Shown here one piece after another: positions 51,365 to 59,443 of a stretch of 64,000 bases of DNA (position 1 is the stretch's first letter; every line of letters starts with the position of its first letter). Under the pieces are notes generated by a model that was not told the origin of the DNA, did not search any database, and worked only from the letters and a program-made list of their open reading frames with translations. Source of the stretch: Lachnospiraceae bacterium (lineage in GTDB: Bacteria > Bacillota > Clostridia > Lachnospirales > Lachnospiraceae); assembly GCA_017387565.1 (NCBI GenBank), contig JAFOEY010000044.1:1-64000 (forward strand). Reading direction: 5' to 3'. A program made the position numbers and the translations under genes.

Positions 51365-51901
51365 ATGGGAAAAAGAGGACCCATGCCGGGTACTGGTGGC
51401 AGACCGAGAAAAGCATTATCGGAAAAGTTAGCTGATGGTAATCCGGGATATAAATCAATAAAGGTTATACCTGCACCTTCTACATATGAAGGTATAGGTA
51501 TTCCAAAGCCAAATGATTACATCAAAGCAAAACAAAAAAACGGCAAGCCATTATATGCCGAGGAAATCTATAACAATACCTGGGGATGGCTTATTGAATG
51601 CAAGTGTGACCACTTATTCGTACCTGCAATTGTGGAGGAATATGCGATGAGTTTTGCACGTTGGATTCAGTGTGAAGAGGCAATTTCGGAGTATGGTTTT
51701 TTGGCAAAGCACCCTACAACAGGACAGGCTATCACATTTCCGTATGTCAGTATGAGCCAGAGTTACATGAAACAGGCAACGCAGCAATGGTCTTTGATTT
51801 ATGAGATTGTAAAGGCTAATTGCACAGTAAATTTTGAAGGAGCAACACCATATGAGGATGCAATGGAATTGTTGCTCAAGAGTAGAGAAAGGAGATTTTA
51901 A
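51365..51901 (+). CDS. Phage terminase small subunit, P27-like
   Basis: 178 residues. Starts MGKRGPMPGTGGRPRKALSE, the P27/terminase_4 hallmark, then NPGYKSIKVIPAP and a helical domain with FVPAIVEEYAMSFARWIQCEE and TTGQAITFPYVSMSQSYMKQA. Recognises DNA for packaging. GGAAAGGAAAAAAT upstream. No large-subunit gene is present, so a helper phage must supply it, as in PICI-type satellites. Confidence 0.85.
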   Translation: MGKRGPMPGTGGRPRKALSEKLADGNPGYKSIKVIPAPSTYEGIGIPKPNDYIKAKQKNGKPLYAEEIYNNTWGWLIECKCDHLFVPAIVEEYAMSFARWIQCEEAISEYGFLAKHPTTGQAITFPYVSMSQSYMKQATQQWSLIYEIVKANCTVNFEGATPYEDAMELLLKSRERRF

Positions 51902-51903
51902 CT

Positions 51904-52881
51904 ATGGTTACAGAATCAATCTCAAACAACAATTCATCACAGGAGGGAACAGTAATGGGTATTGATGAAATCACAAACAGTGGCAAGGATTATGCTACAG
52001 AATTTTGGAACAAGGCAATGAGGGGTAAGCCGGCAGACTTTGAGAAACTTAAGAGTGGCAGAACAGCAACAGATATGTTTACTCTTCCTTACGATAGTAA
52101 TCGTAAGTATATGGCTGAACTTGAAAAGGAGAGTATCTTCCGTCAGTTTGCAACAAGTATCAATGTATCTTCATCCAACAATACCGTGCTTGCGTATGCG
52201 TCAGACGATGTGGCCGCATGTGTGCCGGAAGGAGAATCTATCAATGTATCGGATCTGGCAGATGATTTTACAAGAATTAAGACAGAGGCACATAAGGTGG
52301 TGTCACTCGTAAAAGTAGCGAATGCATTTGTTACTGATAATGTGTTTGATATCAAGAAACACCTTCCAAAACGATTTGCAAAGGTCTTTGGCAGGGCAGA
52401 AGAAAATCTCTTCATTAATGGAACGGGAGTAGGTCAGCCAGTGGGTATTTTGAATGACACATTGGGTGCTGAGACAGGAGTTACCACAACTGACGTTACT
52501 TTCGATGATGTCATTAATCTTTATATGTCAGTAAAGGCAAAACATCGTAAGCATGGAGTATGGCTTATGAATGACGAGACGGCACTTGCTCTCCGTAAGC
52601 TTAAAGATAAGGACGGCAATTATTTATGGCAGGAGGATATGGATACCATTCTCGGTAAGCCTGTGTACATTTCAGAGTTTATGCCTAGCATTGCAACAGG
52701 CAAGAAGGTTATTGTTTTTGGTGATTTTAGTTACTATTGGATTCTTAATCGCAGACCTTTGGCTGTCAGAGCGCTTAATGAGAAGTTCGAACTTTATGAC
52801 CAGACGGGCTACCTTGGGATGGAGTATATTGACGGCAAACTTGTGAACAGAGAAGCCATCAAGGTTATGCAGATTTCATAA
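51904..52881 (+). CDS. HK97-type major capsid protein
   Basis: 325 residues. ESIFRQFATSINVSSSNNTV, CVPEGESINVSD, ANAFVTDNVFDIKKHL, GVGQPVGILN, ALALRKLKDKDGNYLW, and FGDFSYYWILNRRPLAVR are in the order of the HK97 fold (A-domain, E-loop, spine helix). ATG 51904 has GAAAGGAG; an internal ATG 51955 with GGAGGG could give a shorter form. No protease, portal or scaffold gene is near. A capsid gene on a satellite may remodel or replace the helper's capsid. Confidence 0.9.
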   Translation: MVTESISNNNSSQEGTVMGIDEITNSGKDYATEFWNKAMRGKPADFEKLKSGRTATDMFTLPYDSNRKYMAELEKESIFRQFATSINVSSSNNTVLAYASDDVAACVPEGESINVSDLADDFTRIKTEAHKVVSLVKVANAFVTDNVFDIKKHLPKRFAKVFGRAEENLFINGTGVGQPVGILNDTLGAETGVTTTDVTFDDVINLYMSVKAKHRKHGVWLMNDETALALRKLKDKDGNYLWQEDMDTILGKPVYISEFMPSIATGKKVIVFGDFSYYWILNRRPLAVRALNEKFELYDQTGYLGMEYIDGKLVNREAIKVMQIS

Positions 52882-52899
52882 CCAATACAAATATCATTA

Positions 52900-52925
52900 G
52901 TCGGGGCGGAGATATCCGTTCCGAC
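52900..52925 (+). terminator. Hairpin between capsid and excisionase genes
   Basis: GTCGG-GGCGGA-GATA-TCCGTT-CCGAC stem (one G-U pair) right before the GGGAGGTGAG ribosome site of the next gene. No T-tract follows, so an mRNA processing or attenuation hairpin is as likely as a terminator. Confidence 0.4.
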
Positions 52926-52940
52926 AGGGAGGTGAGCATA

Positions 52941-53162
52941 ATGCATATGGTTGAAACAGAGAAAAATGATAGTGCGTTGCCTGTTGGTGAGAAGTTTATG
53001 CTCACTATCAAAGAGGCAGCACCTTACTACAATATAGGTACAAAAAAACTGCGTAGGCTTGCAGAGGATAACCTTGGTGTGTTTTCAGTGTATAGCGGAA
53101 ATAGATACCTAATTGTAAAACCAAAGTTTGAAGAATTCATCCTTAATTCTTCAGAAATATAG
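52941..53162 (+). CDS. Excisionase-like DNA-binding protein 1
   Basis: 73 residues from ATG 52941 (GGGAGGTGAG). FMLTIKEAAPYYNIGTKKLR and NRYLIVKPKFEEF match the winged-helix Tn916 Xis pattern. Adjacent to the integrase and a second similar protein. Likely promotes excision. Confidence 0.75.
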   Translation: MHMVETEKNDSALPVGEKFMLTIKEAAPYYNIGTKKLRRLAEDNLGVFSVYSGNRYLIVKPKFEEFILNSSEI

Positions 53163-53273
53163 TTCCTTTTATCTGCTGAAAGTAGTTGCTATTTCAGGGG
53201 TGTAGAGGGAATATACGATGAACCCAATAAACCCTTGAAAACAGCCACTTTTGGTAGAAAGGAATGTGATGTT

Positions 53274-53483
53274 ATGGCAAAACCTAATTTAGCAGAAAAG
53301 GATATTTTAAACCCTTCGGAGACGATTGAATATTTCGTCTTGAGCCGAAGAAAGTTCTATGATTTATTGAAAAATACGGATGGAGAAGATTTCTTGGCAT
53401 ACTACGGAGAACGCAAGCTGATTATCCGTGTAGCCTTTGAAAAGTATTTACTGCACCATCCAGAGTTAAGGAGGCAGGTATAA
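53274..53483 (+). CDS. Excisionase-like DNA-binding protein 2
   Basis: 69 residues from ATG 53274 (AAAGGAATG). ILNPSETIEYFVLSRRKFYD and GERKLIIRVAFEKYLLHH are again Xis-like. Its stop overlaps the integrase start (TAATG). Two Xis-type proteins in a row may reflect duplication or Xis plus a regulator. Confidence 0.75.
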   Translation: MAKPNLAEKDILNPSETIEYFVLSRRKFYDLLKNTDGEDFLAYYGERKLIIRVAFEKYLLHHPELRRQV

Positions 53484-54763
53484 TGGCGAAAGCAGGAAGA
53501 GGGCAGACAAGGCGTGATTCCAAACGAAGAGTTCTTCGTCCGGGAGAGAGCGTCAGAGCAGATGGAAAATATCAATATAAGTATCATATCGATGGCAAGC
53601 CGCATTTTGTGTATAGTTGGAAATTAGAGCCAACAGACAAATTACCAAAGGGCAAAAAACCATGCCTGTCACTCCGGGAACTTGAGAAACAGGTTAATTC
53701 TGAAATAGAAACACTTCCGAATATGGCGGATGGCCAAATGACGGTATGTGAACTTGTAGACCGATACCTCAAAACCAAGACGGGAGTACGACAGAGTACC
53801 AAGCAGGGATATGTCACAGTGCAAAGAGTTCTTGCCAAAGAGCCTTTCGGCAAGAAAACAATCCGAAGTGTGAAAACATCAGATGCAAAGCTGTTTCTTA
53901 TCAAGCTACAACAGGAAGATGGTAAAAGTTACAGTTCCATCCACACCATCCGGGGAGTGCTTAGACCTGCCTTTCAGATGGCGGTGGATGATGATATTAT
54001 TGTAAAGAATCCGTTCGGATTTCAGCTTGCTGGAGTTGTGGTAAATGATTCGGTAACAAGAGAGGCTATTAGCAAAGACCAAATGAGAAAGTTTCTAAAG
54101 TTTGTCCATGACGATGCGGTGTACTGTAAATATTATGAAGTGGTTTACATACTTTTCCACACGGGAATGCGAATATCGGAATTTTGTGGTCTGACACTGA
54201 AAGATATTGATTTGGAAAAGCGAATCGTTAATATCGACCATCAGCTACAAAGAACATCGGATATGAGGTATATCATTGAAACCACAAAGACGGATGCCGG
54301 AACAAGGAAACTTCCTATCACAGAGGATGTGGCACAGATGTTTCAGGCAATCATTGAGGACAGAGTTCCACCCAAGGTCGAAAAGGTGATTGATGGATAT
54401 AGTGGATTCCTTTTCTACGATGAAAATGATATGCCTCTGGTGGCAATGCATTGGCAGCACCGATTCAATCATATGGTCGGCAGGTACAATGACATTTACC
54501 GAGTGCAGATGCCAAACATCACTCCTCATGTTTGTAGGCACACCTACTGCTCCAATATGGCAAAATCGGGAATGAATCCAAAGACATTGCAGTACCTCAT
54601 GGGGCATTCGGATATTTCAGTTACGATGAATGTGTATACACATATCGGATTTGATGATGCTGAGGAAGAACTGAAACGGATGGAAGAGTTCCGGAAGGCG
54701 CAGGCAGAGATTGAGAAGAAGAATGAGAAACCAATGTCGCAGAAAATGTTTAAGGCAATTTGA
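53483..54763 (+). CDS. int: Tn916-type tyrosine integrase
   Basis: 426 residues. N-terminal arm-binding domain (RRVLRPGESVRADGKYQYKY, LRELEKQVNSEI), core-binding domain (QSTKQGYVTVQRVL) and catalytic domain with Arg in HTGMRISEFCGLTL, HVCRHTYCSNMA (HxxR), GHSDISVTMNVYTHI (His and nucleophile Tyr). Integrates the element at the LMW-PTP gene start. Start overlaps the second excisionase. A terminator follows, so the two genes to its right form a separate unit. Confidence 0.94.
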   Translation: MAKAGRGQTRRDSKRRVLRPGESVRADGKYQYKYHIDGKPHFVYSWKLEPTDKLPKGKKPCLSLRELEKQVNSEIETLPNMADGQMTVCELVDRYLKTKTGVRQSTKQGYVTVQRVLAKEPFGKKTIRSVKTSDAKLFLIKLQQEDGKSYSSIHTIRGVLRPAFQMAVDDDIIVKNPFGFQLAGVVVNDSVTREAISKDQMRKFLKFVHDDAVYCKYYEVVYILFHTGMRISEFCGLTLKDIDLEKRIVNIDHQLQRTSDMRYIIETTKTDAGTRKLPITEDVAQMFQAIIEDRVPPKVEKVIDGYSGFLFYDENDMPLVAMHWQHRFNHMVGRYNDIYRVQMPNITPHVCRHTYCSNMAKSGMNPKTLQYLMGHSDISVTMNVYTHIGFDDAEEELKRMEEFRKAQAEIEKKNEKPMSQKMFKAI

Positions 54764-54778
54764 TATAGGAGAATGATG

Positions 54779-54809
54779 ACGCTCCGGTTTAGGCTGGAGC
54801 GTTATTTTT
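54779..54809 (+). terminator. Terminator after the integrase gene
   Basis: ACGCTCC (54779-54785) and GGAGCGT (54796-54802) followed by TATTTTTG. Confidence 0.85.
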
Positions 54810-54878
54810 GTGGAAAAATGTCGTTTCTACAGGTATAATATATTTTAGAGAGATTTTGATAAAAAGGAGTGGTTGATA

Positions 54879-55820
54879 ATGGATATTACTGGAGCATCCG
54901 TAGCAAAAACAGCAGTAGATTTAGCTAAAACAGATAATATACTCAACAAAGCAACAGGTTTTATGGGAATGTTATTTCCATATGCAGGTATAAAACAAAA
55001 AGCAGTTGATATGTATATAGAAGATATTGAAAAATCTGATTTGCCTGCAGAAACAAAGGTATTTATGGTTTTAAATACAAAGAAGACTTTTAAGAGAATT
55101 AAGAACCAAAAAGCTATTGCAGAAATTGCGATGAATAATGCAGTGCAAGGAACAGATTTCACAGAGAAATCTGGCGTAAATGAGGAATGGCTAGAAAGAT
55201 TTATGGATTCTGCTGGTTTTGTAAGCTCGGAAGAAATCCAGTGGATATGGGGAAAAATATTAGCAAATGAATTTGAAAAACCAGGCTCAACTCCACCAAA
55301 TATGATAAGAATATTGTCAGAAATGACACCTACATATGCTAAGGCTTTTAGAAAATTATGTAGTATGAGATTTTTGCTTATTTCTATTTCTGAAAACGAA
55401 GAAATAACAGGAGCATATTGGAAGACGGGAGTTCCGTATAGCGAAAATAAAGAATTAATGAATGAATTAGGAATTTCTTTCCAAGTAATTAATGAGTTGG
55501 AAACACTTGGAGTGATAAAGTTCGATTCAGTTGCGGGGTATATTACAACAGGAATAAATGACAAAAAGGTGATTCTTTGTGTTGATGGAAAAACAATGGA
55601 AATAACTCAGCACGAAAGCGGGAGTATTCCAATTGGAGATGTGATTTTGACATCTGCAGGGGAAGCACTTAAAAACATAACAACGATTGAAGAAATTCGC
55701 GGATATGATGAGGCTATAAAAAAGTATATGCGTTCTAAAGGTGTTGTATTTAGCGAGGAGGAACAGTACCAAGTTGTTGTAACAGGTGATAGATTTCAAG
55801 TTAAAAAGAAAGAGGTATAA
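54879..55820 (+). CDS. DUF2806-like protein
   Basis: 313 residues. NEEWLERFMDSAGFVSSEEI, QWIWGKILANEFEKPGS and RILSEMTPTYAKAFRKLC match DUF2806-type proteins found in mobile elements and defence loci. A hydrophobic N-terminal part (TGFMGMLFPYAGI) may be membrane-associated. AAAAAGGAG before ATG 54879. First of two cargo genes between int and attR; function unknown, possibly phage defence together with the EEP gene 18 bp downstream. Confidence 0.75.
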   Translation: MDITGASVAKTAVDLAKTDNILNKATGFMGMLFPYAGIKQKAVDMYIEDIEKSDLPAETKVFMVLNTKKTFKRIKNQKAIAEIAMNNAVQGTDFTEKSGVNEEWLERFMDSAGFVSSEEIQWIWGKILANEFEKPGSTPPNMIRILSEMTPTYAKAFRKLCSMRFLLISISENEEITGAYWKTGVPYSENKELMNELGISFQVINELETLGVIKFDSVAGYITTGINDKKVILCVDGKTMEITQHESGSIPIGDVILTSAGEALKNITTIEEIRGYDEAIKKYMRSKGVVFSEEEQYQVVVTGDRFQVKKKEV

Positions 55821-55838
55821 TAAAAGAGAGAGTTATTT

Positions 55839-56597
55839 ATGCGAATTTTAAGTATTAATATAAATGATTTTGGCGGTTTGGAAAATCATCTAATGGAGCA
55901 TAAAAAATACAATGCTTGGGTTGGTAGAGAGTGTATTGACTGGAAATACTGGAGTGCTATAGATAAAGATGTAGTTTTCAATAAATTTCTTAATTATATT
56001 GAGGATAAGCAACCGGATGTTTTAATAGTTAATGAAATGATAGTTAGTCCACTAGAAAGAATAGATTTTATATCAAAAATAGAAGAGATGGGTTTTTCTT
56101 ATTTTGATGAAACAATACCGAGCGGAAAATACTCATTTACAATGATGTTTTATAAAAATATGAAATGTACGTTATTTGCATCTCCTAACAGTGGTTATCG
56201 AGAAAATAGGTCTATTTTGTATTTTGTTGAAGGGATTTATGTAAATGGTACACATTTTCCGCAGGAAAGTGATACTAAGTTTCTAAATGCTGTTGAGATG
56301 TTTTGCAAGGCGAGGAAAAATGATAAAGTAATAATTATTGGAGACTTAAATGCAAATGATGTTTCTCGAGGCAATAAACAATTGGTGGAGAGATTGAAAA
56401 CATATGGATATGTGGATGTGTGGGTTCAAAAAGGAAATCCAGCTGATACAGTAACTGAGGCAAAATATAGAGGAAGATTGGATTATGCAATCGCTTCAGA
56501 AGCAGTTTATGCATCTATTTCAAATATGGAAATAGATCCTATGCCGATGGATTGTGGAATGACAGACCATGCGGCAGTAATTATAGATGTGGTTTAA
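55839..56597 (+). CDS. Endonuclease/exonuclease/phosphatase (EEP) family protein
   Basis: 252 residues. EEP motifs: ILSININDFGGL (Asn), LIVNEMIVSPL (Glu), IIIGDLNANDVS (Asp/Asn), GRLDYAIAS and MTDHAAVIID (Asp-His). A metal-dependent nuclease or phosphoesterase; exact target unknown. Pairs with the DUF2806 gene. AGAGAG-type site before ATG 55839. Lies at the right end of the element, just before arm-type sites and attR. Confidence 0.8.
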   Translation: MRILSININDFGGLENHLMEHKKYNAWVGRECIDWKYWSAIDKDVVFNKFLNYIEDKQPDVLIVNEMIVSPLERIDFISKIEEMGFSYFDETIPSGKYSFTMMFYKNMKCTLFASPNSGYRENRSILYFVEGIYVNGTHFPQESDTKFLNAVEMFCKARKNDKVIIIGDLNANDVSRGNKQLVERLKTYGYVDVWVQKGNPADTVTEAKYRGRLDYAIASEAVYASISNMEIDPMPMDCGMTDHAAVIIDVV

Positions 56598-56602
56598 ATG
56601 TT

Positions 56603-56649
56603 TTCCTTAGTAGTAAGAATTTTCATTTTACTACTAATTTTACTACTAA
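56603..56649 (+). repeat. Right-end integrase arm-type repeats
   Basis: TTCCTTAGTAGTAA (56603-56616, exact match to the left end) and a 12-bp tandem TTTTACTACTAA at 56626-56637 and 56638-56649. All share the word TAGTAGTAA or its complement. Confidence 0.65.
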
Positions 56650-56777
56650 CAGGTAGTAACAACTTGCAAAAATATGCTCTGATTTGCCACATCCCGTCAT
56701 TTCAGAACAAATAACAAAATCCCCGAAAATCCTCGCAAAACTGGGCATTTCCGGGCAAAAAGGAGTAAACAATTACT

Positions 56778-57266
56778 ATGATAAAAGTATTATTCATCTG
56801 TCACGGCAACATCTGCCGTTCCCCCATGGCAGAATTCATTTTAAAAGACATGGTAGAAAAACAAGGCCTGTCAGATCAATTTTATATTGAATCTGCAGCC
56901 ACCAGCACTGAAGAAATCTGGAATGGCATTGGCAATCCGGTCTATCCGCCGGCGCGCGATGAATTACGAAAGCACGGTATATGCTGCGAAGGAAAACGAG
57001 CCAGACATTTGGAGAAAAATGATTATGATAAATACGATTACTTAATCGGGATGGAAAGCATGAATCTCCGCAATATGGCTAGAATATTGGGAAATGATTC
57101 CGAAAACAAGATAAGCAAGCTTCTGGATTTTTCTGATAAAAAGGGATATTCGAGCAGAGATATTGCGGATCCGTGGTATACCGGAAAATTTGGACAGACC
57201 TATGATGATATTGTAGAGGGATGTACCTCTTTTTTAGAATATCTGAAAAGAGAAAATAAAATATAA
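56778..57266 (+). CDS. Low-molecular-weight protein tyrosine phosphatase
   Basis: 162 residues. MIKVLFICHGNICRSPMAEF holds the P-loop CHGNICRS (CX5R plus Ser); the acid/base Asp is in DIADPWYTG. Dephosphorylates tyrosine-phosphorylated proteins, e.g. of capsule or stress systems. Its first ~10 codons and the AAAGGAG site now come from the mobile element (attR 56781-56808); the original start lies at 42654. So the element has replaced the 5' end while keeping the gene functional. Confidence 0.93.
   Translation: MIKVLFICHGNICRSPMAEFILKDMVEKQGLSDQFYIESAATSTEEIWNGIGNPVYPPARDELRKHGICCEGKRARHLEKNDYDKYDYLIGMESMNLRNMARILGNDSENKISKLLDFSDKKGYSSRDIADPWYTGKFGQTYDDIVEGCTSFLEYLKRENKI
56781..56808 (+). repeat. 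attR core region
   Basis: Matches attL 42666-42693 at 26 of 28 positions, including the 11-bp identical TTATTCATCTG at 56790-56800. Confidence 0.75.
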
Positions 57267-57279
57267 GATGGCAAAAATA

Positions 57280-57312
57280 AAAACAGAGTGGAAATAACCA
57301 CTCTGTTTTTTC
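57280..57312. terminator. Bidirectional terminator between the phosphatase gene and tRNA-Lys
   Basis: AAAACAGAGTGG (57280-57291) and CCACTCTGTTTT (57298-57309) form a perfect stem with A- and T-runs on both sides, so it can serve the plus-strand gene and the minus-strand tRNA. Confidence 0.88.
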
Positions 57313-57313
57313 G

Positions 57314-57386
57314 TGCACCATCAGGGACTCGAACCCTGGACAAATAGATTAAGAGTCTACTGCTCTACCAACTGAGCTAATGGTGC
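57314..57386 (-). tRNA. tRNA-Lys (anticodon CTT)
   Basis: 73 nt on the minus strand with all four arms: acceptor GCACCAT/ATGGTGC, D arm GCTC-AGTTGGTA-GAGC, anticodon arm GTAGA-CTCTTAA-TCTAT, T arm CAGGG-TTCGAGT-CCCTG. CCA is not encoded. It reads AAG codons. Confidence 0.97.
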
Positions 57387-57499
57387 ATATTGGGCGCGTT
57401 TACTTGCGACGCAAGTGTTATTATAGTATAATAAATGCCGATTGGCAAGGGTTTTTTGAAAAAATTCTTACTATAAATATTGATATCGGAGATTTGAAA

Positions 57500-58270
57500 A
57501 TGATTATCGATACACATGCACATTATGATGATGAGGCATTTTTAGAAGATCAGGCAGAAATCTTAAACAATTTAAAGGATAAAGGCGTGGAGATTGTCAT
57601 CAATGCGGCGGCTTCCATGGAAGGATGTAAACGCACTTTGGCATTGACCAAGGAATATCCGTTTGTCTATGGGATGTTAGGCGTTCATCCGGATGATGTA
57701 GGAGATATGTCACAAAAAGATATTGATTTTATGAAACAATACGCCAAAGAAGAAAAAATTGTAGCGATTGGGGAAATCGGTCTGGATTATCATTGGGATA
57801 TTGCAGAGAGAGAGGTTCAAAAGCACTGGTTTATGCAGCAGATGGAGTTGGCAAGAGAGGTTGGATTACCGATTTGTGTGCATTCCAGGGATGCGGCTGC
57901 AGATACCCTGTCTGTTATGAAAGATGCAGCAGCCGGGGAAATCGGTGGCGTCATACATTGTTATTCCTATAGCCGGGAATTGGCAAAAGAATACCTCGAT
58001 ATGGGCTTTTATTTTGGAATCGGTGGTGTAGTAACCTTTAAAAATGGTCGAAAATGCAAAGAGACGGTTGACATGCTTCCCATGGATAGAATTCTCTTGG
58101 AAACAGATGCTCCCTATCTGGCACCCGAGCCTTTCCGGGGAAAGAGAAACGATTCCTCTTACCTGACCTATGTAGCAAAGACCATTGCCGGAATCAAAGG
58201 CATTTCAGAGCAGGAAGTAATAGAAATTACAAATACAAATGCAAGGAATTTATATAAAAAGTTAAAGTGA
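57500..58270 (+). CDS. tatD: TatD-family metal-dependent DNase
   Basis: 256 residues from ATG 57500 (ATCGGAG upstream). MIIDTHAHYDDEAF (HxH), VAIGEIGLDYHWD (Glu), ICVHSRDAAADT, GVIHCYS and ILLETDAPYLAPEPF (Asp) are the family metal ligands. Probable 3'-5' exonuclease in DNA repair. Upstream of ksgA as in many Firmicutes. Confidence 0.95.
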   Translation: MIIDTHAHYDDEAFLEDQAEILNNLKDKGVEIVINAAASMEGCKRTLALTKEYPFVYGMLGVHPDDVGDMSQKDIDFMKQYAKEEKIVAIGEIGLDYHWDIAEREVQKHWFMQQMELAREVGLPICVHSRDAAADTLSVMKDAAAGEIGGVIHCYSYSRELAKEYLDMGFYFGIGGVVTFKNGRKCKETVDMLPMDRILLETDAPYLAPEPFRGKRNDSSYLTYVAKTIAGIKGISEQEVIEITNTNARNLYKKLK

Positions 58271-58438
58271 CAAAATCAAAAGGATGACAGTCAATATAAA
58301 AGATAATATAGAAACCAATACAAAAATGACTATATAATGTAAAAAAATGATTATATAAACTAATACAAAAATAACTATACAAGCTAATAAAAAAGTTGAT
58401 ATAAAAGCTATATAAAAGCGAAATAAAAGGAGAACCAT
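58271..58438 (+). repeat. AT-rich imperfect tandem repeats before ksgA
   Basis: Words like ACCAATACAAAAATGACTAT, ACTAATACAAAAATAACTAT and CTAATAAAAAAGTTGATAT recur. No ORF or clear promoter. Similar low-complexity spacers precede the FeoAB and chemotaxis-receptor genes. Confidence 0.55.
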
Positions 58439-59305
58439 ATGGCTTCATTGGGAATACCGGCAAACACAATTGCGGTTTTACAAAAACACGGATTTCAGTT
58501 TCAAAAAAAATATGGACAAAATTTTTTGATTGATACGCATGTATTGGACAAAATCATAATAGAATCTGAAATAACAGCAGATGACTGTGTTTTGGAAATC
58601 GGACCCGGTATCGGAACCATGACACAATATTTAGCGGAGACAGCCAGACATGTCATCTGTGTGGAAATTGATGATCATTTGATCCCGATTTTAAAGGAAA
58701 CGCTGGCTGATTATGATAACGTCACGATTATTCATGGGGATATTTTAAAGACCGATGTAAATGATTTATGTGCCACATACAATGACAACAAGCCGTTAAA
58801 AGTGGTGGCAAATCTTCCCTATTACATAACGACCCCTATTATCATGGGACTGTTTGAAAGTCATGTTCCACTGTCTTCCATCACCATTATGGTACAAAAA
58901 GAAGTGGCAGACCGGATGCAGGAAGGACCGGGAAGTAAGGATTACGGAGCTCTTTCTCTGGCCGTACAATATTATGCCAAACCGGAAATTGTTGCCAATG
59001 TTCCGCCCAATTGTTTTATGCCAAGGCCAAATGTCGGAAGTGCTGTCATTCGTCTGACCCGATATGAAAAGCCGCCGGTAGAAGTGCAGGATGAAAAAAA
59101 GATGTTTACCCTGATTCGGGCTGCATTTAACCAGCGTAGAAAAACTTTGGTAAATGCCATATCCAATGCGGGAATATACGGAATAACCAAGGAAGATGTA
59201 CTGGCTGCCTTGGAAAAACTTAACTTATCTTCGACGATACGCGGAGAGGCATTAAGCCTTTCCCAGTTTGCTAAACTTTCCGATGAAATTATACACCAAA
59301 AATAA
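58439..59305 (+). CDS. ksgA: 16S rRNA (adenine1518/1519-N6)-dimethyltransferase
   Basis: 288 residues. FQKKYGQNFLID, VLEIGPGIGTMT (SAM motif I), VICVEIDDHLIPIL, NLPYYITTPIIMGL (catalytic NLPY) and NQRRKTLVNAI are diagnostic. Methylates two adenines in helix 45 of 16S rRNA. AAAGGAGAACC before ATG 58439. Confidence 0.96.
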   Translation: MASLGIPANTIAVLQKHGFQFQKKYGQNFLIDTHVLDKIIIESEITADDCVLEIGPGIGTMTQYLAETARHVICVEIDDHLIPILKETLADYDNVTIIHGDILKTDVNDLCATYNDNKPLKVVANLPYYITTPIIMGLFESHVPLSSITIMVQKEVADRMQEGPGSKDYGALSLAVQYYAKPEIVANVPPNCFMPRPNVGSAVIRLTRYEKPPVEVQDEKKMFTLIRAAFNQRRKTLVNAISNAGIYGITKEDVLAALEKLNLSSTIRGEALSLSQFAKLSDEIIHQK

Positions 59306-59338
59306 TTGTGAAAAATTGTGTAGAAAAAGGTTATTCTT

Positions 59339-59367
59339 TTGACATCAAAATGTACCTATGCTAAACT
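59339..59367 (+). promoter_or_regulatory. Promoter of the large TPR protein gene
   Basis: TTGACA (59339-59344), 17 bp, TAAACT (59362-59367), 77 bp upstream of the chosen start. Confidence 0.6.
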
Positions 59368-59443
59368 TATATTTAGTTTAGAAAATAGGGTTATTATGTA
59401 AAAATATACCACATTATGTATGTGACACTGTGAGGTGAGCCAA

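Larger units (their letters stand above)
42690..56800 (+). mobile_element. ~14.1-kb integrated phage satellite-like element
   Basis: Bounded by attL and attR in the LMW-PTP gene. Contains integrase, two excisionase-like genes, primase-helicase with an iteron array, terminase small subunit and major capsid protein, a restriction-modification pair, a protein kinase, and a DUF2806-EEP pair beside attR. All genes are on one strand. Large terminase, portal, protease, head-tail, tail and lysis genes are absent. It resembles phage-inducible chromosomal islands that borrow a helper phage's particles. Confidence 0.8.

Noticed and set aside
42690-56800. Complete prophage
   Set aside because: Only terS and the major capsid gene are present; large terminase, portal, protease, tail and lysis genes are missing over the whole block.
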